Source: JAAYZB01 sp035379945 (GTDB lineage: Bacteria > Bacillota_I > Bacilli_A > Izemoplasmatales > Hujiaoplasmataceae). Taken from it: 64,000 bases of DNA. This document shows positions 53,478 through 62,198 of this stretch, in pieces. The stretch's first letter is position 1, and the number at the start of each line of letters is the position of its first letter. The notes under the pieces were generated by a model. That model searched no databases. It worked only from the letters and a program-made list of their open reading frames with translations, and was not told the origin of the DNA. Where the stretch lies: NCBI GenBank assembly GCA_035379945.1, contig DAOSWG010000006.1, forward strand, positions 9,450 to 73,449, written 5' to 3'. The position numbers and the translations under genes were made by a program.

Positions 53478-54965
53478 ATGCAAAAATACATCCTTGCGAT
53501 CGACCAAGGGACGACATCTTCCCGGGCCATCATCTTCAGCAGCGAAGGCAAGATGGTTTGCCTAAGCCAAAAAGAATTCAGTCAGAAGTTTCCCCAACCA
53601 GGTTATGTACAGCATGATCCGATGGAAATATGGGAATCGGTTTCGGTCTGTATCGGTGAATGTCTGGTCAAGGCGAAGATCAATCCGGCGCAAATCGCCG
53701 CGATCGGAATCACCAATCAGCGAGAGACAACAGTCGTTTGGGACAAAGAAACCGGAAAACCCGTTTGCGACGCCATTGTGTGGCAAAGCAAACAGACAAC
53801 CGGAATTTGTGAGAAAATGCGCAAAAGAGGAGCCGAACCGATAGTAAGGGAAAAAACGGGTCTTCTTATCGATCCGTATTTTTCAGCCACCAAGATAAAA
53901 TGGATTCTTGACAATGTCGAAGGCGCTAGGAAAGCTGCCGAAAAAGGTAAACTGCTATTTGGGACCATCGATTCATGGGTAGTCTGGAATTTGTCCGGCG
54001 GCCACGCGCACGTGACCGATTATACAAATGCCTCGCGTACTTTGCTATTCAACATTTTCGATTTGGCTTGGGACAAGGAACTTTGCGATTTGTTCCAAGT
54101 GCCAATGTCGATGTTGCCGGAAGTAAAACCTTCGTCCGGACTGTTCGGGAAAACCGCCAAGAATGTTTTCTACGGACATGAAATTCCAATCATGGCAATT
54201 GCCGGTGATCAACAGTCAGCCCTTTTCGGACAGACATGTTTTAACAAAGGGGATGTAAAGAACACTTACGGTACCGGATGCTTTTTGCTAATGAATACCG
54301 GCAATGAACCGGTAAGATCGGAAAAGGGACTATTGACGACAATCGCTTGGTATATAGATGGCAAGCCGACCTATGCGCTCGAAGGATCCATCTTTGTCGC
54401 CGGATCTGCGGTTCAATGGTTAAGAGACGGTATCAAGGTCATCAAAAACGCTCCTGAATCGGAAACATATGCCAAAAACATTAAAGACAGCGGCGGTATC
54501 TATTTCGTGCCGGCCTTTGTCGGACTCGGAACCCCTTACTGGGATAAGGATGCAAGGGGAGCTATTTTTGGAATTACCAGGGGAACAGGCCGGGAAGAAA
54601 TAATCCGCGCCACCCTGGAAGCCATCGCTTATCAGACAAAAGACGTTCTCGAAGTGATGGAAAGCGAATCGAAAATAAAACTCAACCGGCTTCGGGTCGA
54701 TGGCGGTGCCAGCCAAAATGATTTTCTAATGCAATTCCAAAGCGATATTCTCAACGTCTACATAGACAAACCGGAAACCAGCGAGACAACAGCATTGGGA
54801 GTCGCATATCTGGCTGGACTGGCAATCGGATTCTGGACAGTAGAAAAGATAAGGGCGATGTGGGGCGTCGATAAAGTGTTCAAACCTTCCATCACCGAAA
54901 TCAAACGCAAAGAATTATATGACGGATGGAAGAAAGCCGTCAAAGCCTGTATGGCTTGGAAATAG
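53478..54965 (+). CDS. glpK: glycerol kinase
   Basis: 495 aa FGGY kinase making glycerol 3-phosphate. ILAIDQGTTSSRAI (phosphate-binding), GITNQRETTVVWD, the GDQQSALFGQ region and RVDGGASQNDFLMQFQSDI. The ATG at 53478 has AGAGGTG 6 nt upstream; the GTG at 53472 overlaps it. The His that HPr phosphorylates in many Bacillota (in YHFYG before the GDQQ region) appears replaced: here the sequence is KNVFYG. No glpF or glpD is adjacent. Confidence 0.96.
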   Translation: MQKYILAIDQGTTSSRAIIFSSEGKMVCLSQKEFSQKFPQPGYVQHDPMEIWESVSVCIGECLVKAKINPAQIAAIGITNQRETTVVWDKETGKPVCDAIVWQSKQTTGICEKMRKRGAEPIVREKTGLLIDPYFSATKIKWILDNVEGARKAAEKGKLLFGTIDSWVVWNLSGGHAHVTDYTNASRTLLFNIFDLAWDKELCDLFQVPMSMLPEVKPSSGLFGKTAKNVFYGHEIPIMAIAGDQQSALFGQTCFNKGDVKNTYGTGCFLLMNTGNEPVRSEKGLLTTIAWYIDGKPTYALEGSIFVAGSAVQWLRDGIKVIKNAPESETYAKNIKDSGGIYFVPAFVGLGTPYWDKDARGAIFGITRGTGREEIIRATLEAIAYQTKDVLEVMESESKIKLNRLRVDGGASQNDFLMQFQSDILNVYIDKPETSETTALGVAYLAGLAIGFWTVEKIRAMWGVDKVFKPSITEIKRKELYDGWKKAVKACMAWK

Positions 54966-54979
54966 GCGGGATAGATAAA

Positions 54980-55867
54980 ATGAAGAGCAAACTTGACGTG
55001 TTCAACCAAACAAAGAAGAAAAGCGAAACCCTGACACTTATCGGCATAATGCTGGTGGTTTTGGCATTTATAATTTACATGGCAATATACAGTGCGACAG
55101 CATCCGAAGATATGGCAGCGATTGCTTTCATCGTCGGGCTAGCAGGATTCATTGTCGGGGCTGTCGGTCTGACTCAATTTAATATGCTCAAAAGGCGATT
55201 TAAGAAAGAAGTATTGAAAGCATATTTTTCGGAGGCCTTGCCAGGCACCGAATATTACCCGGAGCGCGGTTTGTCGCAAATGGAAGTCTATGCGACAGAG
55301 TTCTTGAAACGGGCTGATCGATTTTATACCGAGGATTTGTTAACAGGCAACATCGATGATGTCGGATTTATCTCAAGTGACGTGCGTTTGGAAGAAAGGC
55401 ATGTCCAGCACACTCAAAACGGTACAAGAGTATATTACGTGCCGTATTTCGTCGGAAGAGTATTCCGTTTTACTTTCAACAAGCCGTTTGATGGCTATCT
55501 TCAAGTTTTGGAAGCCGGATCGCCGCTTTCAAACCGGCCTTTTAAGAAAGTAAAACTGGAATCAATCGATTTCAACAAGCAATTCAAGACATACGCAACC
55601 GAAGAGATTTCCGCTTTTTATGTTCTGACTCCCGATATAATGGAAGCCATCATGGAACTGGAAAAACGCAATCCTGGCAGAATCGGCTTTTCATTCTCGG
55701 AAAAAGATCTTTACATAGCCATCAACAACAATCGCGATACGTTTGAAATAAAAATGTTCCGTAAAATTGACCAGGCAATGATGGATTCTTTCAAACAGGA
55801 CATTCTTGCTGTACGCGATTTTATTAATTTGTTGAAATTGAATAAAAAGATTTTTAAAGAAATATGA
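54980..55867 (+). CDS. DUF3137 membrane protein
   Basis: 295 aa. Two transmembrane helices (about residues 18-40 and 48-68), then a soluble domain with FRFTFNKPFDGYLQVLEAG and EEISAFYVLTPDIMEAIMELE, the DUF3137 pattern as I recall it. Family members often sit next to LemA, as here. Function unknown. The TGA stop is part of the lemA promoter. Confidence 0.82.
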   Translation: MKSKLDVFNQTKKKSETLTLIGIMLVVLAFIIYMAIYSATASEDMAAIAFIVGLAGFIVGAVGLTQFNMLKRRFKKEVLKAYFSEALPGTEYYPERGLSQMEVYATEFLKRADRFYTEDLLTGNIDDVGFISSDVRLEERHVQHTQNGTRVYYVPYFVGRVFRFTFNKPFDGYLQVLEAGSPLSNRPFKKVKLESIDFNKQFKTYATEEISAFYVLTPDIMEAIMELEKRNPGRIGFSFSEKDLYIAINNNRDTFEIKMFRKIDQAMMDSFKQDILAVRDFINLLKLNKKIFKEI

Positions 55868-55873
55868 TATAAT
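55865..55873 (+). promoter_or_regulatory. extended -10 promoter of lemA, fused to the DUF3137 stop
   Basis: TGA-TATAAT: the stop codon (55865-55867) forms the TGn of the extended -10 (55868-55873), as at the RNase P RNA promoter. Confidence 0.6.
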
Positions 55874-55916
55874 ATGTTTCGACATAAATATTAAAGAAGA
55901 ATAAGGAGGAAACAAA

Positions 55917-56504
55917 ATGTATACACCGGTCACCCTTTCCCTTCAAGGCTGGCAAGTAGCCCTGATCGTCTTAGTAGCCGTCGTTCTCATCATTGTATTC
56001 TGGTATATCGGCGTCATGAACAAACTTCGTCAGTTGGAACTGAAAGTCAACGAGGGCGAATCCGGCATCGATGTCGCCCTTACCAAACGGTTTGACATGC
56101 TCACAAAAATGTTGGAAACCACAAAAGGTTATGCCAAACATGAGGCTGAAACGCTTGAAAAGGTTGTCAAATGGCGTTCAGGCATCCCTGAAAGCGCAAC
56201 TCTCAAGGATAAAGAAGAATTTTTGGGACAACTAAATAAAGTCGCATCCGGAATTGACGTAGTCGTGGAAAAATATCCGGATCTCAAAGCAAACACTGTT
56301 TTCCTTGAACTCCAGTCCGCCGTGGCGAACACCGAAGAGCATCTGCAAGCCGCCAGAAGACTTTACAATGCCAATGTCACCAGCATCAATCACATCATCG
56401 TGACATTCCCGCAAAGTATCGTGGCCAAAGCTATCAACATGGACAAAAAGCCTTATTTCGAAGCGGAAGAAAAGAAAAGACAGGACGTCGAATTCAAGTT
56501 TTAA
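55917..56504 (+). CDS. LemA family protein
   Basis: 195 aa. One N-terminal transmembrane helix (about residues 12-31), then the LemA four-helix domain with NKLRQLELKVNEGESGIDVALTKRFDML and AARRLYNANVTSINHIIVTFP. Unknown function; the topology is short N-terminus outside and helical domain inside the cell. AAGGAGG is 7 nt before the ATG. The terminator is strong. Confidence 0.92.
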   Translation: MYTPVTLSLQGWQVALIVLVAVVLIIVFWYIGVMNKLRQLELKVNEGESGIDVALTKRFDMLTKMLETTKGYAKHEAETLEKVVKWRSGIPESATLKDKEEFLGQLNKVASGIDVVVEKYPDLKANTVFLELQSAVANTEEHLQAARRLYNANVTSINHIIVTFPQSIVAKAINMDKKPYFEAEEKKRQDVEFKF

Positions 56505-56538
56505 TAAATACAGATTTCATGGTAAATTAATAAAGAAA

Positions 56539-56578
56539 AATACAAAAGCGGCTGTATAGAAGCCGCTTTTTTGTATTT
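56539..56578 (+). terminator. terminator after lemA
   Basis: AATACAAAAGCGGCT (56539-56553) and AGCCGCTTTTTTGTATT (from 56561) pair over about 15 bp, including a T6 run inside the 3' arm. Confidence 0.85.
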
Positions 56579-56634
56579 GTAAAAAATACATCGCTTTTTT
56601 GTCATATTACAAAAGCCAAAGCGGAAAATGCAAG

Positions 56635-56664
56635 TTGTCGTTTTTCGGGTCTTTCGTTTATTAT
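56635..56664 (+). promoter_or_regulatory. promoter of ssb
   Basis: TTGTCG (56635-56640), 18-base spacer, TATTAT (56659-56664). A weaker match than the other promoters. Confidence 0.45.
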
Positions 56665-56686
56665 GAATGAAAAAGGAGGAATGTAT

Positions 56687-57016
56687 ATGCTAAACCAGGT
56701 GATACTTGTCGGAAGACTCACAAAGGATCCGGAGTTAAGAAAACTAGAGGACAATCGCAGCGTAACGACGATATCGATTGCCGTTCAAAGGCCGTTCAAA
56801 AGCGGGGAAACAAACGAATACGAGACAGATTTCTTCAATTGCACGCTTTGGAGCGGGATCGCGGAAGCCACTGTGGATTATTGTAAGAAAGGGTCAATCG
56901 TCGGAGTCAAAGCCCGCTTACAACAGCGTGATTACTTGCAGGATGGGAAAAAAATGTTCTCGTATCCGGAAATCATTGTCGAGAAAATATCGTTCATAAG
57001 TTCTCAGAAAGACTAA
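56687..57016 (+). CDS. short single-stranded DNA-binding protein (SsbB-like)
   Basis: 109 aa OB-fold protein: MLNQVILVGRLTKDPELR, TDFFNCTLWSGIAEATVDYCKKGSIVGVKARLQQRDY. It ends with ISFISSQKD and lacks the disordered linker and acidic tip (DDDIPF) that recruit partners in housekeeping SSB. It thus resembles B. subtilis SsbB, used in transformation. The ATG at 56687 has AAGGAGG 7 nt upstream; ATGs at 56663 and 56681 are too far from or too close to that site. Confidence 0.9.
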   Translation: MLNQVILVGRLTKDPELRKLEDNRSVTTISIAVQRPFKSGETNEYETDFFNCTLWSGIAEATVDYCKKGSIVGVKARLQQRDYLQDGKKMFSYPEIIVEKISFISSQKD

Positions 57017-57043
57017 GATGCAAAATGCATCTTTTTCTTTTTT
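57015..57043 (+). terminator. terminator after ssb
   Basis: AAGATGC (57015-57021) / GCATCTT (57027-57033), AAAAT loop, then TTTCTTTTTTT. Confidence 0.8.
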
Positions 57044-57057
57044 TACCCACAAAACAA

Positions 57058-57066
57058 TGGTATAAT
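57058..57066 (+). promoter_or_regulatory. extended -10 promoter of thyA
   Basis: TGG-TATAAT (57058-57066), about 20 nt before the thyA ATG. Confidence 0.6.
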
Positions 57067-57086
57067 TGCAAATATGGGTGATGGGC

Positions 57087-57965
57087 ATGGAACAGTACCT
57101 GAAGTTTCTTGAAAAGATCCTTTCCGAAGGTATACATAAAAATGATCGCACAGGTGTCGGAACGACATCCTTTTTCGGTTATCAGATGCGTTTTGACTTA
57201 TCGGAAGGGTTCCCGCTTCTCACCACGAAGAAGATTCATGTGAAATCTATCATTCATGAACTGCTATGGTTTGTATCCGGCGATACAAATATCCGTTATT
57301 TGGTCCAAAACGGAGTCAGGATTTGGAACGAGTGGCCATACGAGGCCTTTCGGAAATCACCCGATTATCGGGACGAAACCATGGAGGAATTTATCGGAAA
57401 AATCGCCGATGATCCTGTTTTTGCATTAAAACACGGAGATCTCGGCCCTATATACGGAAAGCAGTGGCGAAATTTTGAAGGCAAGGATAAAACGGTTGAC
57501 CAATTGTTGGAAGCGGTGAAATCGTTGAAGGACAATCAGGGAAGCCGGCGGATCATAATTTCTGCCTGGAATCCTGCGGAGATAGAGAAAATGGCTCTTC
57601 CTCCCTGCCATACGCTCTTTCAGTTCAATGTTACCGGCAATAAACTTGACTGCCAGTTGTACCAAAGAAGCGCTGACGCGTTTCTCGGCGTTCCATTCAA
57701 TATCGCATCATATGCTCTTCTGACGATCATGATGGCACATGTGACCGGATACGAACCGGGCACATTTGTCCATTCGTTGGGGGATTGCCATATCTATGAC
57801 AACCATCGTGAGCAAGTCGACGTGCTTTTATCAAGAAAGCCGCGGAAATTACCGGAAATGCGAATCAAAAGAAAAGTCGAATCGATCGATGGCTTTTGCT
57901 ACGATGATTTTGAACTGTCAGGATATGACCCCTATCCGGCGGTCAAGGGAAAGGTGGCGGTCTAA
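57087..57965 (+). CDS. thyA: thymidylate synthase
   Basis: 292 aa. Makes dTMP from dUMP with methylene-tetrahydrofolate. Nucleophile Cys in LPPCHTLFQFNV (about residue 172), DRTGVGTTSFFGYQMRFDL at the N-terminus, and QRSADAFLGVPFNIASYALL. The ATG at 57087 has GGGTGAT 6 nt upstream; 57081 is possible. dfrA follows with no gap, recycling the dihydrofolate produced. Confidence 0.97.
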   Translation: MEQYLKFLEKILSEGIHKNDRTGVGTTSFFGYQMRFDLSEGFPLLTTKKIHVKSIIHELLWFVSGDTNIRYLVQNGVRIWNEWPYEAFRKSPDYRDETMEEFIGKIADDPVFALKHGDLGPIYGKQWRNFEGKDKTVDQLLEAVKSLKDNQGSRRIIISAWNPAEIEKMALPPCHTLFQFNVTGNKLDCQLYQRSADAFLGVPFNIASYALLTIMMAHVTGYEPGTFVHSLGDCHIYDNHREQVDVLLSRKPRKLPEMRIKRKVESIDGFCYDDFELSGYDPYPAVKGKVAV

Positions 57966-58442
57966 ATGATCAGTATGATCTTTGCGATCGATAAGAACCG
58001 GTTGATCGGCTCCAATAACAATCTCCCCTGGCATTACCCGGAGGATTTGGCTTATTTCAAGAAGACTACTCTTGGGCATACCGTGCTAATGGGACAAAAC
58101 ACCTTTCTTTCAATCCTGTCCAGCCTTGGGAAACCATTACCCGGAAGGAAATCGGTTGTTGTATCAAAAACACCGTTCAGCTATCCCGACATCGTAATTC
58201 TAGATGATTTGGTCACGTATCTCAAAGGAGAACACGATGAAGAGATATTCGTAATCGGCGGGAAGTCGGTTTTTGAACAATCGTTGCCATATGCACAGAA
58301 ACTATATATCACCCATATAAATAAAGAATACGAAGGAAACGTCTACTTCGAAGGATTGGATCTATCCTTGTTCGATCTGATCCAGTCTAACAAGTCGGGC
58401 GACCTCGTTTTCGCCATATACGAGAGGAAGCAAGAAAAATGA
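57966..58442 (+). CDS. dfrA: dihydrofolate reductase
   Basis: 158 aa. MISMIFAIDKNRLIGSNNNLPWHYPEDLAYFKK carries the active-site acidic residue (Glu in PED), then VLMGQNTFLSI and IFVIGGKSVFEQ. It starts on the base after the thyA stop and overlaps plsC by 4 bases. MGQNTF in place of the common MGRKTW/F is a small variation. Confidence 0.96.
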   Translation: MISMIFAIDKNRLIGSNNNLPWHYPEDLAYFKKTTLGHTVLMGQNTFLSILSSLGKPLPGRKSVVVSKTPFSYPDIVILDDLVTYLKGEHDEEIFVIGGKSVFEQSLPYAQKLYITHINKEYEGNVYFEGLDLSLFDLIQSNKSGDLVFAIYERKQEK

Positions 58443-59272
58443 TAGTGTTTCTGATTCAGATCGTTCTGGCGGCCATCGGGACCGCATTTTATGGATTATA
58501 CGGAAATTATCCGCACAATGGCTGGGCGGTATTGATCATGCTCGCCTGTTTTCTCATCATTCTGTTCATTTTGACGGTTTTCACAATTTTATGGATCATC
58601 GCGTCCATTTACATTCTCAAGGGAACCGACAAGAAAAGCATTGCCAAACATCGTTATTACGCTTTTTTCATTCCATATGTGTTTGGCGTCCTTTTGCGAG
58701 TGAGGATCGTCATCACCGGCAAGGAAAATCTTCCGAAACCGGAAGATGGCAATTTCATAGTCGTATCTAACCATATGGAATATTCGGATCCTGTATATAT
58801 AAAATTCGCATACTCGAAGTATAATCTGGCGTTTGTGGCCAAGAAGGAATTGTTCCGGATTCCCCTTATCAAAACCTTGATGGAAGGAACCGGATGCATT
58901 TCTTTAGACCGGGAATCGACCAAACAAGGTTTGCAGGCTATTCTCGATACGATCAAGGCCGTCAAGGACGGACAACCGATGGCCATATTCCCCGAAGGGA
59001 CCAGAAGCTACGAAAACAAAATGGGAGAATTCCGCCATGGAGCCTTCAAAATTGCCTTGAAGGCAAACGCGGGAATTTCCCCCGTCTGTTTATATGACAT
59101 GCACGGAATAATCAAAATATGGCGTTTTGGCATCCATACTTGCCGGCTGCATATTTTGCCTTTTGTTCCGTATGAAGAGATCAAGGATAAGTCGACAGCC
59201 GAAGTCAGCGACAGGATATATGCCCTGATCGATGAAAGGCTGGAAATCTACAACAATGCCGGAAAATCCTGA
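58439..59272 (+). CDS. plsC: 1-acyl-sn-glycerol-3-phosphate acyltransferase
   Basis: 277 aa. Two N-terminal membrane helices (about residues 1-20 and 28-55), then the acyltransferase motifs NHMEYSD (HX4D, about 110-116) and FPEGTRSYE (about 184-192). Makes phosphatidic acid from lysophosphatidic acid. Cotranscribed with thyA-dfrA. Confidence 0.93.
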   Translation: MIVFLIQIVLAAIGTAFYGLYGNYPHNGWAVLIMLACFLIILFILTVFTILWIIASIYILKGTDKKSIAKHRYYAFFIPYVFGVLLRVRIVITGKENLPKPEDGNFIVVSNHMEYSDPVYIKFAYSKYNLAFVAKKELFRIPLIKTLMEGTGCISLDRESTKQGLQAILDTIKAVKDGQPMAIFPEGTRSYENKMGEFRHGAFKIALKANAGISPVCLYDMHGIIKIWRFGIHTCRLHILPFVPYEEIKDKSTAEVSDRIYALIDERLEIYNNAGKS

Positions 59273-59843
59273 AAAAGATAATAAAGCGGGAAAATGTCTT
59301 GAACTTTTCGCGCTTTTCTTCAAAATAGGCCTCTTCACCTTCGGCGGCGGCTACGCTATGATTCCGTTGATCGAAGCGGAAATTGTGGAAAAAAAGAAAT
59401 GGATAAGCAATGATGAATTCTTGGACATCATCGCCATCGCAGAATCCACTCCAGGGCCGATCGCCGTTAATTCGGCAACTTATATCGGATATCGCAAAAA
59501 AGGCTTCCTAGGGGCGCTTTTTGCGACTTTGGGCGTTATTATGCCGTCGTTTCTGATCATTCTTATGATATCGCTGTTTTTCTTGCAGTACAAGGAAAAT
59601 ATTTATATCCAATATGCTTTCAAAGGCATCCGTGTCGGAGTTTCCATTCTCATCATCATGGCCGGACTTCGATTGTTCAAAAAACTTAAAAAAGATATTT
59701 TCGGCTATATAATGATCGCCGTCGGTTTTTTCATTGCTCTTTTCGATCTGGTTCCGGTCTTGATCCTGATTGCGGCTTCTGGCGTCATCGGACTCGGACG
59801 CACCTTTATCATCATGAAAAGACAGGTGAGCAAGAATGATTGA
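59256..59843 (+). CDS. ChrA-family half-transporter, first subunit
   Basis: 195 aa with the CHR-domain pattern FKIGLFTFGGGYAMIPLIEAEIV and ESTPGPIAVNSATYIGY and about five or six membrane helices. Short CHR proteins work as adjacent pairs; the family exports chromate in some bacteria, but many members have unknown substrates. The ATG at 59256 overlaps plsC by 17 bases; an ATG at 59232 would overlap more. Confidence 0.88.
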   Translation: MPENPEKDNKAGKCLELFALFFKIGLFTFGGGYAMIPLIEAEIVEKKKWISNDEFLDIIAIAESTPGPIAVNSATYIGYRKKGFLGALFATLGVIMPSFLIILMISLFFLQYKENIYIQYAFKGIRVGVSILIIMAGLRLFKKLKKDIFGYIMIAVGFFIALFDLVPVLILIAASGVIGLGRTFIIMKRQVSKND

Positions 59844-60405
59844 ACTTATCAGATTGTTCCTGTCCTTTTTCAAAGTCGGTCTGTTTACCTTCGGCGGTGG
59901 TTATGCCATGATTCCGCTGATCGAAGACGAAGTGATAAACAATCAGTGGCTTGATTCCATGGATACACTTGTGGACTTCATCGCAGTGTCCGAATCGACA
60001 CCGGGACCGTTTGCCATCAACATCGCTACCTTCATCGGTTATCATGAAGCAGGAGTTTTCGGGGCGATTTTCGCCACTTTGGGTGTGGTAATGCCTTCTT
60101 TCATAATCATTTATCTTGTGGCAAAATTCTTTACGAAGATAGCCACAAACAGGTACGTTCAGGGATTTCTTTCAGGGGTCAAACCGGCTATTGTCGGCAT
60201 TATTTTGTCGGTTGGCATCGCCTTTTTGGTCCGAAATGTTTTCTCGACCGAAATTACGGATATAAGCCAAGCGATTTTGGACTGGCGTCTTCTTGCCATA
60301 GCCGGTGTGCTGATGGCATTTGTCATCGTATTCAAAAAAATGAATCCGATTTATCTTATTCTGATATCCGGTGCCTTAGGCTTGCTTGTCTTTGGCTTGA
60401 TGTGA
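59836..60405 (+). CDS. ChrA-family half-transporter, second subunit
   Basis: 189 aa. Same motifs as its neighbour: FFKVGLFTFGGGYAMIPLIEDEV and ESTPGPFAINIATFIGY. It overlaps the first subunit by 8 bases. The two probably insert in opposite orientations and form a heterodimer. Chromate transport is a family label and is not shown here. Confidence 0.88.
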   Translation: MIELIRLFLSFFKVGLFTFGGGYAMIPLIEDEVINNQWLDSMDTLVDFIAVSESTPGPFAINIATFIGYHEAGVFGAIFATLGVVMPSFIIIYLVAKFFTKIATNRYVQGFLSGVKPAIVGIILSVGIAFLVRNVFSTEITDISQAILDWRLLAIAGVLMAFVIVFKKMNPIYLILISGALGLLVFGLM

Positions 60406-60414
60406 GGTAAAATG

Positions 60415-61233
60415 ATGATAAGAATGTTTGCGGCCGATCTTGACGGAACCCTGCTTGGCAGGAAATCAAAAGTGTCGGAAAGAACCGTTGAAACGATTAA
60501 TAAGCTTAAAAAGGCCGGAATATTCATAGTGATTGCTTCCGGAAGATCGAAAGAAGAAATCATGAGTTTGGTATCGGATTTCCAGTTAGACATGTACGAC
60601 AAGGCATACCTGCTTCCGTATAACGGCGCTTTGACTATCAAGGCTGACAATATGGATATAATCAAAAGAACGACGCTTTCCAATAACGATCTTTCATGTA
60701 TCATTGGTGCGATTCACGATGCCGGTATGTTTTGCCATCTATACCCTGAAACCGGACTGATGGTTTCCGACGGATTGACAGAAGCTCAGATTCTCGGAAA
60801 AGAAGCCATGGGCGGTTTTACGACGATAAGCAAGAATCTGGAAAATATTCCCGCCTGGGCATATAAGATTTTGGTATTCGACAGCAAAGAAAAACTCGAC
60901 ATACTCCGTAACGGACTTCCGAGCGAGATAGAGGAAAAATACGGAGTATTCAAAAGCGCCCCGTTTCTATTGGAATTCTCAAACAAAATCGCCACAAAAG
61001 GAAGCGCGATGAAAGATCTTGCAGATAGTCTCGGGATCGATCAAGACCAAATTATCGCATTTGGAGACGAAGAAAATGACATATCGCTTCTCAATGAAGC
61101 CGGATTAGGCGTTGCCATGGCCAATGCGACCGATATTGTAAAAAAACAAGCGGATCTGATCGCCCCTTCCAATGAAGAAGACGGCGTCAGCCGGATACTC
61201 GAAGCCATATTAGAAGGAAAAGAGGAGATATAA
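60415..61233 (+). CDS. Cof-type HAD-superfamily phosphatase
   Basis: 272 aa. HAD motifs: FAADLDGTLL (motif I nucleophile Asp), VIASGRS (II), Lys region IATKGSAMKDLA (III) and FGDEENDISLL (IV). The type IIB cap matches sugar or nucleotide phosphatases of the Cof/YidA group; substrate unknown. GAGGT at 60404-60408 favours ATG 60415 slightly over 60412. Overlaps the next gene (TAATG). Confidence 0.92.
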   Translation: MIRMFAADLDGTLLGRKSKVSERTVETINKLKKAGIFIVIASGRSKEEIMSLVSDFQLDMYDKAYLLPYNGALTIKADNMDIIKRTTLSNNDLSCIIGAIHDAGMFCHLYPETGLMVSDGLTEAQILGKEAMGGFTTISKNLENIPAWAYKILVFDSKEKLDILRNGLPSEIEEKYGVFKSAPFLLEFSNKIATKGSAMKDLADSLGIDQDQIIAFGDEENDISLLNEAGLGVAMANATDIVKKQADLIAPSNEEDGVSRILEAILEGKEEI

Positions 61234-62198
61234 TGCCTTTCGAAGTGGAAATAATCAAATGGTTTCAAAGTTTTCGTAATGGTTTCTGGGATCTTTTCTT
61301 CCAGCTTTGGACAATGTTTGGAGAAGAACTAGTGATCGTAGGTATCCTTGGATTCATGTTCTGGTGCCTGGATAAGAAAAGAGGAGAAGCGATCGGAATC
61401 ACCGTTTTCGCTTCATTGATCTTCAATAGCGCTTTGAAAGGATTTGTTCAGAGAATCAGGCCTTATGATGCCGATGCGGATATTGTTAATGTCAGATCCA
61501 GCACCACTGACAAATACTCGTTTCCAAGCGGACACACACAAGGTGCGGCTACGACATTCTTCAGTTTGTCCACGTGGATGAAAAAGCATTGGCTGACCAT
61601 ACTAAGCATCGTGGTTGTCATTATGGTTATGCTTAGCAGAATGTATCTGGGAGCCCATTATCTGACGGATGTCATCGCCGGAGGATTGTTAGGACTGGCA
61701 TTTGCTATCGGGTTCTACTATCTTTTTCAAAAAGTTAAAAATCGCGCCTTAATCTACTGGGTTACAGCCATAACGAGCATCGTGCTGGTGGTTGCTTCAT
61801 ATCTTTTTTACATTATTTCTATGCCGTCGTTTGACGCCGCTATGCAAACGACGGATGCGGATTACGTTTATTACGGCCTTGTCGGTCTTTTCAAGATGAC
61901 AGGTGCGATGCTGGGATTCGTTTTGGGTATCTCATTCGAAAAAAAGCGTGTGAACTTTGAAAACCACCGGGTAATTTGGAAAAACATCATTCGTTTTGCT
62001 CTAGGTGTTGCCATTGTAATGGGTGTTCGTTATGTCTTGAAGTATCTTTTCGGATTTATTGTCGATTCATCGGCGTTTGCCTGGGGGGACACGTTTAAGG
62101 CGACAATCGCGCTGATTCTTGACATGATAAGGTATTTGGCGATGGTATTTATAGGAATCGGAGTATATCCGCTTTTGTTCAAAAAAGTGAAAATATGA
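61233..62198 (+). CDS. PAP2-family membrane phosphatase
   Basis: 321 aa, about eight membrane helices. The lipid phosphatase motifs are complete: KGFVQRIRP (KX6RP), FPSGHTQG (PSGH) and SRMYLGAHYLTDVIAG (SRX5HX3D). It probably acts on phosphatidic acid, undecaprenyl diphosphate or another lipid phosphate. The C-terminal half adds a second set of membrane helices (about 185-320) beyond the minimal PAP2 domain, of unknown role. Confidence 0.9.
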   Translation: MPFEVEIIKWFQSFRNGFWDLFFQLWTMFGEELVIVGILGFMFWCLDKKRGEAIGITVFASLIFNSALKGFVQRIRPYDADADIVNVRSSTTDKYSFPSGHTQGAATTFFSLSTWMKKHWLTILSIVVVIMVMLSRMYLGAHYLTDVIAGGLLGLAFAIGFYYLFQKVKNRALIYWVTAITSIVLVVASYLFYIISMPSFDAAMQTTDADYVYYGLVGLFKMTGAMLGFVLGISFEKKRVNFENHRVIWKNIIRFALGVAIVMGVRYVLKYLFGFIVDSSAFAWGDTFKATIALILDMIRYLAMVFIGIGVYPLLFKKVKI

